From a virus, in IMG/VR virus record IMGVR_UViG_3300009605_000020, positions 1 to 64,000 of that record: DNA of 64,000 nucleotides; one strand, given 5' to 3'. Shown piece after piece: positions 52,801-62,668 of this stretch. Numbering within the stretch: the first letter of the stretch is position 1; every line of letters begins with the position of its first letter. The position numbers and the translations under genes are program-made. Under the pieces are notes generated by a model that worked only from the letters and a program-made list of their open reading frames with translations, was not told where the DNA came from and searched no databases.

Positions 52801-55800
52801 TTTCATCAAGATCTGTCAACCAATCAGAATTGTGATTTATAACTAAGTTTTCAATATGTTCGCTTATCCTGAATTCTGGTACAATCGTGTGATCTTTGCC
52901 CTTTAATCGTATAAATTCAGCATATTCTTCATATGGTTGATAAGGATCTTTTCCGGCCTGGACTGGAGCATCCCAATATGTGTCGCCTCCCCATACCGGA
53001 TCGCAGATCCCCATCCCAGAGCCGGGAGAAGAGCCCGAGCCTACGAAAACCCTCATATTGTAAAGAGGCCCGGGCGCGATGTTGGCGCGCTGCCACAGGC
53101 AGCCTTGGTATGTGCCAAACCTGGTATATCTATTTTGAAGTTCTCCAGCAGAGAAGCCCGTGCCGCCCCAACCTAGTATTGGTAAAGTAGATTGAGATAT
53201 ATCAGCCAGCATACTGCTAAAGGGATAGTGTGCATCTAGTGGCCACATGCTAGCATTGGGAACATTAGTCCCAACCGCATTTAACCGGAAGTCCGCGAAG
53301 AAGCCCGGGTTCTGACTTCTGCGACCTCGCGGGGTTAACCAAATTTGATCAGTACTATACTCTTCTCTTGTTCTAGTTCTCGTACGATATGCATTGACTT
53401 CCCGAGGATAGATTCTCTCGGTATATTCTATTAACGAATCTGCACTATTATTTAATGAAGCATCTAAAGCAAAATTAACAAGTGTTTCGTATGGCTGCCC
53501 GAAGGTAACATTGGGAACAAGGTCTAGCCTGTTGTCTAATCGCTGATGTGAGAAATAGTCTATATTGTTGCCCCACGAAACCTTAGCTACCACACTATTA
53601 TCCGGAGGGATTGGAGTACCCGGAGCAGAGGCCCACATTTGATTATAAGCATCAGGAACGCCGGGAATATTATTCCATTGACCGCCCTCGAATGCAAATT
53701 CTAGAGCATGGTGGCGACTACTGATTGGCTGTTCAATATACTGCTTAAAAGTATTCCCCTTTAGGCCCTTCATCTGCTGAGCTGTTGCGTAATCGCCCAC
53801 ATAAATAGGCAAAGGCTCGTCCCTTTGAGATAGTATATTATGCTCTCGCTGATATCTTACAACAGGGTGTTGTCGTGTTCGGATTTGCTTCCATGTCGGC
53901 CAGCCGTAAGGGCCACCGCGATTAAGGAGGATTGAGTTTAGTATGCCTCCGGGTCCGGTGGTTTCGTCCGGGGAAAGGTAGGATACGCCAAAGCCGTTGC
54001 CAGGAGCAATGCCATAATTGATTGTGGAATTTATATAGTTCGACTTATAGACCAGTCCACTCCGTTCCAGTGACATACTAGGATATCCCAAGGTCTGAGC
54101 AGAAGAGTCAAGGGGATCCGCCACAATTGTATTCAGTCCTACAAAGTCTGTGGGAATTCCGGTCGTCGGTCCGAGCATAGATATCCAGGTAGCACTATCA
54201 ATTCTTTGACCCCAAAAGCGCCACCCGGGGTTATTGGTTTCGACAGAATAAACTTCACTTTCTGGAATTGTCGGCCAACTCTGCGGGAGTCCTCCGCTAA
54301 GCCCCATGTATCCCAACATCATGGTGCCTGTAGTCAAACTAGCTGTAATCCAAGCATACTGACGATCTGACTGAGGAATTGGATGTGTTACCCAGCCATT
54401 GTCGTAAACCGAAGCCGTGAAATAAGAACCAGTTTCCATTCTATATTTGGTGTTTCTGTTAACTTTGTGGTACGAGGGAACCGTAACATATGTATCTGTA
54501 GGAATTGTGCCATAGGCTGCATCATGGCCGAACTGCCCGCAATGTAGAGTTAGCCTCTGATTTCTGCCTCTGTTCTTTCCTATCTGATCAACAACTGTGA
54601 TTGTCTGCGCAGCTAAAGGATCTACCGAAGCTGAACCCGAGAGGCCATAATCTATAACTGATCGATTGCGGAAGGGCAAAGCATTGTAGGGAGAAACCTC
54701 TTCGTGAGCCGGCTCTAAATAACCCCGGGATTGAACTTCATATCCTCCGGGAGCAGAAAACTTGTTAACAAAAATGGTCTGATTTGAGTTGCGTCCATCG
54801 CGATTTGGAAGGGCAAACTTATCTCCAAAGCGCGTGCAGGCCTGGGGATTAATATCCACAATAATTCCTGGTGGTGTACCGACGTGTACGAGGTCCGCGC
54901 TGGCGCCACCCACGATGTTTGCTATACCTGCTATCGAATCCCCGGGGCCGTCTCCCATCCGGAACCAGAATATTAGATTGCTCCTGACTGCTATTAGCTC
55001 TCCTCCTAGCAAATTTAAGGTAGCCTGAGAATATAATTTATTGGCCTGATCGCTGGTTAAGGTGGTATTCCAAAAGGATGCATCAGAAACATATCCGGCC
55101 CAGTTCTCACCAGTATGCCAGCCGATATATATATAGGCCGAGGACATAACATAAGGATCTATGGTTCCGACAGGAGTCACCACTTCTGTAACCGGCACCG
55201 GAGCGCCATCTATATACATTGTGGGGCTATTGCTCGTTGATGACCCGTTATAGGTTATCGCCAGATGTGTCCATTTATTTAGTGGGATTGCGCTTGCAGG
55301 ACTTTCCCACTCTGCGGTAGTTCCTCCGCCATCCCATTTCGCTAAGAAAATAACTTTATTATTTGGGTCAGTCTTAATTCTCCTAGTATCGAAGTTGTCA
55401 CCAGCGTGCACTCCATCGCTATCCTGGAAGAGTATATTAGTTTGCCCTGAAGCTGTTAAGTTTATCCAAGCTTGCCACGTCTCGGCTGTGTTGGCGTTCA
55501 TATAGGCTATTTCGGGCGCACTTCCGGACCAGGACCAATATTTACGGAGGCCGGGGGGCTGATCATCAAGTTCGATAGCTTTAGTATTCACGACCCTATC
55601 GCCAGATAATGCAAGCGGTGGCCGACTATTATCAAGTTTGTGGTGAACAGTTAATGGATACAGCGAAAAATCAAATGATTGTTCTCGGAAAAACAAATCA
55701 TTTATAGATCGAGCGTTGCTTTGAACAACATCGTAGTTCATGCGGTAATTGCCGAGTATTGTAGACCCAGTTGTCATCTGTATATTTTGAACATTGACTG

Positions 55801-58800
55801 GTCGCTTGGTTCCTACGTTTCGTAATAGATTTCCTTTTGGTCGATCGAATAAGTAGGGAGGCGAAACAGCTGGAGCATTCGGGGATGGATACTGGGGATC
55901 AACTATTCCTAGAGCACCAGACGTTTCATTTGTATATGTGGAAGACGTAATTTGACAAGTTAAATCCGTGCCTCCGCCGGCGACTGCAACGTCAGCAGGA
56001 GTAAGATCGAGCATATACTCTGGACAGGATACGGGGATAGTGGCAGGTATACCATCGCATTGGAACGATAGTGAAGTGAGCGGCGGTTCTGACGCGGCAT
56101 CATCAACATTCAAAAGCGTATCTCCCGGACTATCACCAAATCTGTACCACGACATTAAGCCGACACTTAACCCGGCTGAAGCCGTTAAATTAATGGGCCC
56201 TGAAGATGTTACAGCAATTTCTTTCTTTTCAACGGTCAGGAGAGGCGATATCGTGGTACAGGTAGTCGTGGTTTCTCCGCCGACTCCATAAAGCTCAAGG
56301 CATTCTGCGTCCGAAAGCTGTCTGTCCCATATTGCCTGATCGGCAAAAGCACCACTATGAAAAGTCGACTTTACAGACCAGCCGCTGTAGGCGGCAATAT
56401 ACCAGGCTCCAACACTACCGGCGCCGGTGGTGCCCACCAGATTACCAGCTGGAGTTTGCCAAGTAGAAAAGCTTGCGCTCACTCCGTTAATAAAAACATT
56501 AGGAGGTTGCGATCCCGAATTATAAGCAGTAACAATATGATACCAGCCCGGGCCTTCTGTCAAATATTTACTAGAGGTGAGCGGTACATCCAATACCCAC
56601 TCGGCGTCAGTCGGGCCTCCGGCGCTATATTCTGCACCAAAAAATAATCTCATACCGGCCGGCGAGGAGGCGGTACCTATCGTACGTAGACGTTTGAAAC
56701 CGGTACCCGCGCCCTCGTTTCCGAAGCTCCATATGCCGCTGGCGAGGCCCTTATCAAGCAGCTCTGAAGAGGCCGAGACCCACGTCGATACGGTGAACTC
56801 ATCGGATGAGCCATCAAATGCACCCGCAGACATATACCATCCGGTATTAAAAATATGATTTGTGCAAGGCCATTTGCATGCGGTCAATATTTTTTTACTA
56901 TTAGCACCAATATTACTAGAAGTTACCAAGTTATAGGTAGTATTTACCAACTTTCGGTCTGTACACATTCCCAGAAGCAGTTTAAACCCTTCCGGTCGAT
57001 CTTCAACATAATCTAGATTATTCGGGCCCTTCTTAAGTGCATCGAATTTGTTTAACGCGACGTGACGATATTCTCGTCCCCCAACATATTGTTCGGTAAA
57101 CGGGCCCTGGAGAGGACTGCCATTCAGTTCGCCATAAATATCATTATGAAGATCGGTTATCATAACCCCTTTCATAAATCTTTCTCTTACAGTCTGATTA
57201 TATCCTGTCGCGACTGAACTGCTATATAAATTAAATGGCGCCAACAAATGCCCCTTGGCCTCTTGATAATCAAAACTTCCTGACTGATGTTTATTAATTC
57301 TAGCATTTATACCCCAGGCCAAGCGCTTCTTTTGATTTGGAGTGATGATATCGGTGATATCTTTAAGAGTTTCCACATCTTTTTCAAAAGTCAGCATAAC
57401 ATTGGCAGGAATGTTCATGCCTTTTATAAGTGGGCCGGCAGGATAAGTGGCGGGGAATACGAAATCCCATATTTTATTTGGATATTGGCCGCGAGGATTC
57501 CCCCCAGGCAATTGTAACGGTCGAGAAACAGAAAGTTTATATGGCCTAGAATCGGCACAGTTGTCATCCCAAAACTGGGATCGGTCGTCGGCGTACCCTG
57601 GTCGCTGGGGGCCGGCGCTCTCGAAGATCTTCTCCCGGGAAAAATCAACCGCAGCATCGCCCGAAGCAAGAGGGGGCTTCAGCCGGGTAGCGCGGTCCTT
57701 CCACCAATACGCATTGGTACTTTGGAGGTTGTTGAGTGGGTGATGATTAAATTTCCACCCTCCCAGGGGATCTAAAATATTACAAATTCTACCTTCAATA
57801 ATAGGATCTTTGGTATTTAATGTTGGGAATTTACTATGATATTTGTTTCTCTCTAAAATATGACTCTCAATCATGGTGCGTATATTCTGAGCTACATCCG
57901 CTGATGCTGGAACAAGTTGTTGCAACATTGTTGAGAGAGAAGAATCAAACCACTTATAAAATTCATAGAATTTATCAAAGTCTATAGTACTATTTTGGAC
58001 ATTTAAGAAAAAGGCCTGTCGGACCTTTGAAAGATCTTTGTAGTCCATTCGATAGCGATTCACTGGTGCACCTATCAAGGTGTGCATATCGCGTATAGTG
58101 GCAAAATAATTTATCATCTCTTCGGAAATAACTTGATAAAGGCTCTTTTCGAAAGAGAAGTAGAACGTTACAGGGCGTGTTGCGGGAGTAAATTCTTCTT
58201 GTTCCTCGGAAGTTAAAACAGAAATCATATCCACAGACCGTAGATTCTCGGGTAGATTTTGTCTAATATTTACAATATAATCTTTATCGATCGCTGTCGT
58301 AGAATTTGCCCCGAAGAAGTCGCCGCGGCCCGTATGTTGATTATTTAATATGGGGCCTAGCCAGTCATATCGAGAGGCGGCTAATTGAGTTGAACCGGAT
58401 GAAAGATCGGCTACAGAGAATTGACCACTAGAGTTAGAGCCGGTATTCTGGTTAAAATCCCAATTCAGAGCCAAAGTGTCTAATTCAGGTATTTCTCCGA
58501 AAGAAGCTTCCGGTTGGAACGGAAAAGCGTACCAATGAGGATTGGATGTGCCACAATTAAAAGCATCGTTCGCGTGCTCGGTAAGAGTCGTATCATCTAA
58601 ATATGTTAACCAGTGGCGAGCCGCGGCCACCTTAACATCGGAGAACTCAAGCACAGACCCTGTAAAATTCTGTCGGTGCGATCCAGCAAATAATCTTTTT
58701 CGATCCGAAATAAAGCCGGCTGGCGGAGAATTGATAGTACCGCTTAAAGTAAAGGTATCCAATACAACGCCATCTTGAACGTGAGTACCCCGCAATTCAA

Positions 58801-61192
58801 CTATATAATCGCCAGCAACAGAACTGGTTACAAAATTTTCATATGGATATTTTTCCGGTCGTACGCGAACTGCCAAGTTCCATCTAGTATTATTATAAAC
58901 ATCCTCGTAAAGATCGCTTTTTAGAAGCGGCATACTGCCGCCAGCTGTGCTCGTTAGTACAAAACGAACATTCGGAGACCTAAGCTCATCACGAACAGCA
59001 AATACTTGGAAATTACTTTCATCGAGTGCAGTCCAAGTAGTGTCGGCGCCGTTGGGAAGCGCGCTATGCATTCCGAATATTGATGCTGAAATAAAATTCC
59101 TACTTATATAATAGGGATGACTCTCGGGCGCCTTAATGGGCATCACCAAATCTACTTCGGTAGTAAAAGCAAATCCGCCAGTTAAATTAGTTGATCCGGT
59201 TATAAAAGATACCGAATTGGCGTTGCTAGAGTCAAGGAATTGATAGACCGATCCCTGAATGTTTTCTATCGTGTTGAAATCAACAAACTTTTTGGGTTCG
59301 ACAACTGCGCGCGCATTGTTTCGATACTCGTACTCAATATTGTTAGCATATAAATTAAATTTAATCAGCTCGTCATCAATTCCAAAACAACGAATTAAAT
59401 TGCGAAATGCTTTTTCAGTACCTTTAGACTTATAAATATAATTGAGATTATTATAGATATTTTGATATATCGTATTCTTAATATCACTCAACGACTTATC
59501 ATAGATAAGATCTTCACTTCGATCCGCTAATTTTTCTAAAACATCAGCATCTATAAAAAGCTCTGGCGACACAAGGCCGGCTGATTCTAAAAGCCTATTG
59601 GCAAAGGGGAGTGGTTTTTGGCTCCCATGGGGATAAGTGATATCTTTTAACGTATTTAAAGATTGAATTTGTAATTGTAGCGTATCAAAATAACTTCCCA
59701 TTATTTGGGCTAGACTCTTTAGTTCTCCAGAAGCCTCCTCGTCCTCTTCTAAAATCCATCCCGGAATTGAGTTATATATGGAAGCGTTATTTTGAATATC
59801 GTGCCGAGAGCCGCTACCTTCTAATTTTGCCTCCAGAGCTACTACCGCCGGATGGAAAGAATATATTATAGGATCTTTAAACTCTTTTATGGCCGCTCTA
59901 GAAATAACTATCGCAGATCCAGTATTTCTTGAGTTGGAAGTGTAACCAGTCCAGGTACCGTTTGAAATGCGCCCAGAGTAATCAAGCACCATTCTATCTG
60001 TAGAATCAATGCCCGTAATTCCTTCATTAAACTTATAATAAACGCCCAAATCTGTATTTACCAAATTAGTAGTATCTACACCGGGAGCTGGGTCCGAATT
60101 GGTTCCTCCACCTACTTGCGATATCCAGTATCGACCTATATCTTTAGAGCTTCTTTGCTTTTTCCAATATCGGAATTCATCCAATGAGGCGGATAACTTA
60201 CCTGCTCCCATCATTGCCGCCGAGCCAGATGGGCTTGTAATTAGCGCGCCAATATGTGCTTTAAGAGTCCCGGTGATCTGGTTAATACCCACTGATCCGA
60301 GCGTTTGTTCGTTGTTTAAGTCACCATTAACATAAAATTTAGTATTAACGCCGACAGAAGTGGATACACAAGTAATTGCATAATGATGCCAATTGTTATC
60401 AGCTACCGAAGCGGTTGTTAGAGTTGCACTCCCGATGGATACATCTTGAAATCCCGTTGTTCCTGAAAGTATCGTGAGCCTAAAAGGATTTAATCCATCG
60501 GTGGCGCCAGTTAGTTCTATGCTTAGGCGCCCGTAATCAACACTGGAAGATAACTTGTTGTTCCAGAGATCAAAAATAACTTCTTTTTCGGTAGATCCGG
60601 TTATAAATTGATCTTTCTTGAGCCAGAATTCAACTGAAACACCTTTGTCACGGAGATTAAACTCCAAATTGGAAGCTCTATTCTTTGCGGGATCCCAATA
60701 GTTTGACCCAGTAAACTGAACCATAGGATCCGACATACCATGCGGATTTTGATTGGGGCCTCCTATAAAAGAAATATACTCCCGAGTAGACGGAGTTCCA
60801 TAGCCATCAGCAGTTATAGGACCACTAGAAGCACCCCATCCATCAGCAGATAAAATAATAAATCCGTTAGTGCGAGGATATTGATTATCTAATAAATATA
60901 GATCTATATAGGTGGAATTATTTTCCCATTCCAATTTTTCTTTAAGAGAGCCGTCGTAGGGATAGGTGCCATAGACCCTTCCAATAGAGGCTTTGTAATA
61001 CTCTGCGGCCGACCCATAATAAGCAAAATTTTCTGGTCGTGAAAAATCTATTCTCGGAATAAATCTGTCTTCGTGTATTACATCTTGTTCGTGATACCCA
61101 ACAGACTCAACCTCAGAGGCAAGCTGCTCCTCGCTCATGTCAGAAATATTTTTTACACTGCTAGCAAGTTTATAGGTATCCTTCAAGCTCAT
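49889..61192 (-). CDS. Giant LamG-domain baseplate/tail protein (3767 aa)
   Basis: The largest gene, 11.3 kb without interruption. N-terminus: RFIPRIDFSRPENFAYYGSA, RVYGTYPYDGSLKEKLEW, conserved in marine T4-like phages. Three LamG/concanavalin-like sandwiches are seen: residues ~155-370 (NNWHHYAITCVS), ~1445-1610 (GWYHIVTAYNSGSQPP) and ~1885-2050 (NKWTHLAITYNGSS). LamG folds bind glycans or proteins. Between them are long beta-rich segments and helical parts (residues 440-620, SEDLIYDKSLSDIKNTIYQN). Near the C-terminus an 18-residue repeat occurs, then a basic end (MMTKKRKI). Placement after the 490-aa protein and gp6/J-like wedge suggests a baseplate-attached host-contact protein. Confidence 0.85.
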   Translation of the reverse strand: MSLKDTYKLASSVKNISDMSEEQLASEVESVGYHEQDVIHEDRFIPRIDFSRPENFAYYGSAAEYYKASIGRVYGTYPYDGSLKEKLEWENNSTYIDLYLLDNQYPRTNGFIILSADGWGASSGPITADGYGTPSTREYISFIGGPNQNPHGMSDPMVQFTGSNYWDPAKNRASNLEFNLRDKGVSVEFWLKKDQFITGSTEKEVIFDLWNNKLSSSVDYGRLSIELTGATDGLNPFRLTILSGTTGFQDVSIGSATLTTASVADNNWHHYAITCVSTSVGVNTKFYVNGDLNNEQTLGSVGINQITGTLKAHIGALITSPSGSAAMMGAGKLSASLDEFRYWKKQRSSKDIGRYWISQVGGGTNSDPAPGVDTTNLVNTDLGVYYKFNEGITGIDSTDRMVLDYSGRISNGTWTGYTSNSRNTGSAIVISRAAIKEFKDPIIYSFHPAVVALEAKLEGSGSRHDIQNNASIYNSIPGWILEEDEEASGELKSLAQIMGSYFDTLQLQIQSLNTLKDITYPHGSQKPLPFANRLLESAGLVSPELFIDADVLEKLADRSEDLIYDKSLSDIKNTIYQNIYNNLNYIYKSKGTEKAFRNLIRCFGIDDELIKFNLYANNIEYEYRNNARAVVEPKKFVDFNTIENIQGSVYQFLDSSNANSVSFITGSTNLTGGFAFTTEVDLVMPIKAPESHPYYISRNFISASIFGMHSALPNGADTTWTALDESNFQVFAVRDELRSPNVRFVLTSTAGGSMPLLKSDLYEDVYNNTRWNLAVRVRPEKYPYENFVTSSVAGDYIVELRGTHVQDGVVLDTFTLSGTINSPPAGFISDRKRLFAGSHRQNFTGSVLEFSDVKVAAARHWLTYLDDTTLTEHANDAFNCGTSNPHWYAFPFQPEASFGEIPELDTLALNWDFNQNTGSNSSGQFSVADLSSGSTQLAASRYDWLGPILNNQHTGRGDFFGANSTTAIDKDYIVNIRQNLPENLRSVDMISVLTSEEQEEFTPATRPVTFYFSFEKSLYQVISEEMINYFATIRDMHTLIGAPVNRYRMDYKDLSKVRQAFFLNVQNSTIDFDKFYEFYKWFDSSLSTMLQQLVPASADVAQNIRTMIESHILERNKYHSKFPTLNTKDPIIEGRICNILDPLGGWKFNHHPLNNLQSTNAYWWKDRATRLKPPLASGDAAVDFSREKIFESAGPQRPGYADDRSQFWDDNCADSRPYKLSVSRPLQLPGGNPRGQYPNKIWDFVFPATYPAGPLIKGMNIPANVMLTFEKDVETLKDITDIITPNQKKRLAWGINARINKHQSGSFDYQEAKGHLLAPFNLYSSSVATGYNQTVRERFMKGVMITDLHNDIYGELNGSPLQGPFTEQYVGGREYRHVALNKFDALKKGPNNLDYVEDRPEGFKLLLGMCTDRKLVNTTYNLVTSSNIGANSKKILTACKWPCTNHIFNTGWYMSAGAFDGSSDEFTVSTWVSASSELLDKGLASGIWSFGNEGAGTGFKRLRTIGTASSPAGMRLFFGAEYSAGGPTDAEWVLDVPLTSSKYLTEGPGWYHIVTAYNSGSQPPNVFINGVSASFSTWQTPAGNLVGTTGAGSVGAWYIAAYSGWSVKSTFHSGAFADQAIWDRQLSDAECLELYGVGGETTTTCTTISPLLTVEKKEIAVTSSGPINLTASAGLSVGLMSWYRFGDSPGDTLLNVDDAASEPPLTSLSFQCDGIPATIPVSCPEYMLDLTPADVAVAGGGTDLTCQITSSTYTNETSGALGIVDPQYPSPNAPAVSPPYLFDRPKGNLLRNVGTKRPVNVQNIQMTTGSTILGNYRMNYDVVQSNARSINDLFFREQSFDFSLYPLTVHHKLDNSRPPLALSGDRVVNTKAIELDDQPPGLRKYWSWSGSAPEIAYMNANTAETWQAWINLTASGQTNILFQDSDGVHAGDNFDTRRIKTDPNNKVIFLAKWDGGGTTAEWESPASAIPLNKWTHLAITYNGSSTSNSPTMYIDGAPVPVTEVVTPVGTIDPYVMSSAYIYIGWHTGENWAGYVSDASFWNTTLTSDQANKLYSQATLNLLGGELIAVRSNLIFWFRMGDGPGDSIAGIANIVGGASADLVHVGTPPGIIVDINPQACTRFGDKFALPNRDGRNSNQTIFVNKFSAPGGYEVQSRGYLEPAHEEVSPYNALPFRNRSVIDYGLSGSASVDPLAAQTITVVDQIGKNRGRNQRLTLHCGQFGHDAAYGTIPTDTYVTVPSYHKVNRNTKYRMETGSYFTASVYDNGWVTHPIPQSDRQYAWITASLTTGTMMLGYMGLSGGLPQSWPTIPESEVYSVETNNPGWRFWGQRIDSATWISMLGPTTGIPTDFVGLNTIVADPLDSSAQTLGYPSMSLERSGLVYKSNYINSTINYGIAPGNGFGVSYLSPDETTGPGGILNSILLNRGGPYGWPTWKQIRTRQHPVVRYQREHNILSQRDEPLPIYVGDYATAQQMKGLKGNTFKQYIEQPISSRHHALEFAFEGGQWNNIPGVPDAYNQMWASAPGTPIPPDNSVVAKVSWGNNIDYFSHQRLDNRLDLVPNVTFGQPYETLVNFALDASLNNSADSLIEYTERIYPREVNAYRTRTRTREEYSTDQIWLTPRGRRSQNPGFFADFRLNAVGTNVPNASMWPLDAHYPFSSMLADISQSTLPILGWGGTGFSAGELQNRYTRFGTYQGCLWQRANIAPGPLYNMRVFVGSGSSPGSGMGICDPVWGGDTYWDAPVQAGKDPYQPYEEYAEFIRLKGKDHTIVPEFRISEHIENLVINHNSDWLTDLDETTGLFDLTGGEVPEGEGGVVPGTQTDIIANSSQNNFYSVYGHTDFLKYFKVIDDDLNNKNINEGMRLKRKEIQLGCSAYIKFLPYKGFYPAERAAALTGLFSSSYFPHVESSFSSSVTGWQHTTAGPETRGAMRPLLEPLFAPGILFNTIKSGIAVSSFVIFNTSSTPKWDIGLVPKGESILDINAGSGGPSDLAGTKIATSTVWTTLPEGTINFGVRYSSSLNPQLNQNNFTPPASWWPPATPGGWYVNYLDAQGGYGFQRIPFEAMIKPSAYFGVNSISGAYIYDNGLPPSASFRQDQDPTKYKYRVGWNGMGSSLYELAIDNFLCETLNFFQDDTFGHMANFVSAREDEFASVTSGSYYAMTVDLRRPIINPGGDTTGSGQLVTIPDRSKFEMYERASAFGPPFAGNAYAGAFNCISPGSACAWEANFDPLTPSYYDGHGRATILFKAQYSGKPALSDILATSEFMYARSNNTADPLSIEAWGVHGPSAGSVWQQHIDQNVNLAETLISVPPDTDSNQDRWLIQSKFETPVLNFSKYTVSGSAASASITLPPNSLVPGYPHPLAPTTDTLSKKIISKGMWHQYGDIPAGGETIELSVDTPSYINSPTHGVLEEDNINSLASVVKFNTGSPKPVGNLRRQQTLAEAIIVVPFTVNQFGTRRSFFKLTEDMHGPGQASYLRCVDILRRYILPPKFDFVTNPASTGPTMTTELNPLSPVNSTGGPTMTTRLNPLSPVNSTGGPTMTAQLDPLSIGAGGSPTTISPEKILFYAFEFSVSISRQDLADIWQNLPPNIGTQFQKPDPLFIREKNLIDEMYNPETTLRWLVFKVKKRAEKDYNVFVKKNLTTDLATIPPNIESKYSYNWPYDYFSLVELVKIDTTVQYSPETAAQMMLDPNLGQDLLFPPSLGSGTPPLNILGQPYGSLPSKEPPSMRAPSLPLWMSPSRSMSSSGALRSVQRILQMMTKKRKI
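50564..50690 (-). repeat. 54-bp tandem repeat near 3' end of giant gene
   Basis: Units begin at 50564, 50618 and 50672 (plus strand agtcatagtcg...), each 54 bp, two nearly identical plus a partial third. They encode GPTMTTELNPLSPVNSTG-like 18-residue units. A related, diverged copy may precede the first. The repeat is in frame and would serve as a flexible linker. Confidence 0.85.
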
Positions 61193-61195
61193 TTT

Positions 61196-62668
61196 TTATT
61201 CTTCTACTCTAAATTTAAATATCTCTGGTTGTTCCACCCATGCTCCGATGCTGTCATTGTAATAGGATGCCTTGATACCGTACATGTATTGAGCTTCCAA
61301 CAATGATATGTCTAAATCAAAATAATTTCCGTCTACATCATAGGACATATAAGTGCTCAAATCGCTTCCTGTTCCGTACGGTATTACATTTAGCTCGTCT
61401 GTTAACCTCACCACCTTATAAGACGCGCTAGCTATGCACTCGTTTGGAATTGTGTTCGTCGCCACGACATACATGTTAGGATCCCAATTCCTTTGTCGTA
61501 TAAAGAATCTGAAGCGTGCTGTCTCTTCTCTAGAATAGTTTGCCCTTAAGTTGGTTAGCGCTGTTATATAATTAAAGGTCGGGGCACTATCATAGGTCGG
61601 CACTAATTCGGGATAAACGGAGCCTGTTAAAACTTCTCCAATACCACTGCCAACTTCCCAAACATCATGAAGTGCTGTTAATGGGGTGGCCGCCGCAGTC
61701 ATAGCTAACGAAGCAGAATATATTCCCGTACTTACCCGTCCAGCTGTGGTTATGTAGCCTATGCCATCGATCGGTGAATACAGACGCAACATAGGTCCCG
61801 TCGGGAGGCCGGCCGAACTAGAGTACATTCGAACAATGAGGCCGGCGCCGGCGTTGGGAATATCTACAAGTCTACCTCGAATATAATTGTAATAATACAA
61901 AGTGTTTAAGTTATCGGCTGCTGGCGCCAGAGAGCTACTATAGTAAAAGTCGCATCGATTATCCTGGATACGTGAATCCCAGCGAGCTTCCACTACTGGC
62001 CGTTTAAAGAAAAATTCCGAGGATCTGGCAAAAAACTTCTTTGTATAGTATGACCTTGGGGCGGCCTCCTCTCCGGGAATCAGCCGAATCCCCACACCAT
62101 TATTGCCGCTAGTATATGTTCCAGCTACCCAGTCTTCTACAACGGTTGATATATCAACCGTCAGATCTTCCCAGCCCTCCCGAAAATGAGAGGTATATGA
62201 AGGATTAACTAAATAGTTTCCTCCGGTATTAGCCCATGGCCCTGTAGATCCGCGACGCATCCAATTAGATCCGGTCCCCCCATATGTGAGATCTTTATAT
62301 TCTTCCATATCAAGACCTGATCCCTCTTGCCATGATTGAGAAATGGGAGATATGGCTAATGTAAAATCGCGAGCTAGTGTAAATGGATGTTCTGCATTAT
62401 ACATTTTAAGATAAAAACTAACATTACCAACGCCTGGTATGTTTCCTGCCGCGCGATCTGCCACAATGTCCTGTACTGGGAAATTTATTAAAATTCTGGA
62501 CAGCTCTGAGCTTTGTCCACTGCTAGATGAAACTTGTCCATAAATTGAAAATACTTCTAAGCTGTCGGCGGCCCCCATATTGGATCCTGTGCCGCGCATC
62601 GTTAAATTTGCTTCAAAAGCATTCGTTATTGTATTGTCAGCATTAGCTACATATCTTTTAATTGCCAT
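61196..62668 (-). CDS. Baseplate-associated structural protein (490 aa)
   Basis: A 490-aa beta-rich protein. It opens MAIKRYVANADNTITNAFEA, then NLTMRGTGSNMGAADSLEVF and SSELSRILINFPVQDI. ISQSWQEGSGLDMEEYKDLT resembles DNRLRE-type carbohydrate-associated or disaggregatase-like domains, with WEDLTVDISTVVEDWVAG further on. Its ATG overlaps the wedge gene's stop (TAATG) and it ends 3 nt before the giant gene's start. I infer a baseplate wedge-side protein, perhaps linking the wedge to the giant LamG protein. Confidence 0.7.
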   Translation of the reverse strand: MAIKRYVANADNTITNAFEANLTMRGTGSNMGAADSLEVFSIYGQVSSSSGQSSELSRILINFPVQDIVADRAAGNIPGVGNVSFYLKMYNAEHPFTLARDFTLAISPISQSWQEGSGLDMEEYKDLTYGGTGSNWMRRGSTGPWANTGGNYLVNPSYTSHFREGWEDLTVDISTVVEDWVAGTYTSGNNGVGIRLIPGEEAAPRSYYTKKFFARSSEFFFKRPVVEARWDSRIQDNRCDFYYSSSLAPAADNLNTLYYYNYIRGRLVDIPNAGAGLIVRMYSSSAGLPTGPMLRLYSPIDGIGYITTAGRVSTGIYSASLAMTAAATPLTALHDVWEVGSGIGEVLTGSVYPELVPTYDSAPTFNYITALTNLRANYSREETARFRFFIRQRNWDPNMYVVATNTIPNECIASASYKVVRLTDELNVIPYGTGSDLSTYMSYDVDGNYFDLDISLLEAQYMYGIKASYYNDSIGAWVEQPEIFKFRVEE

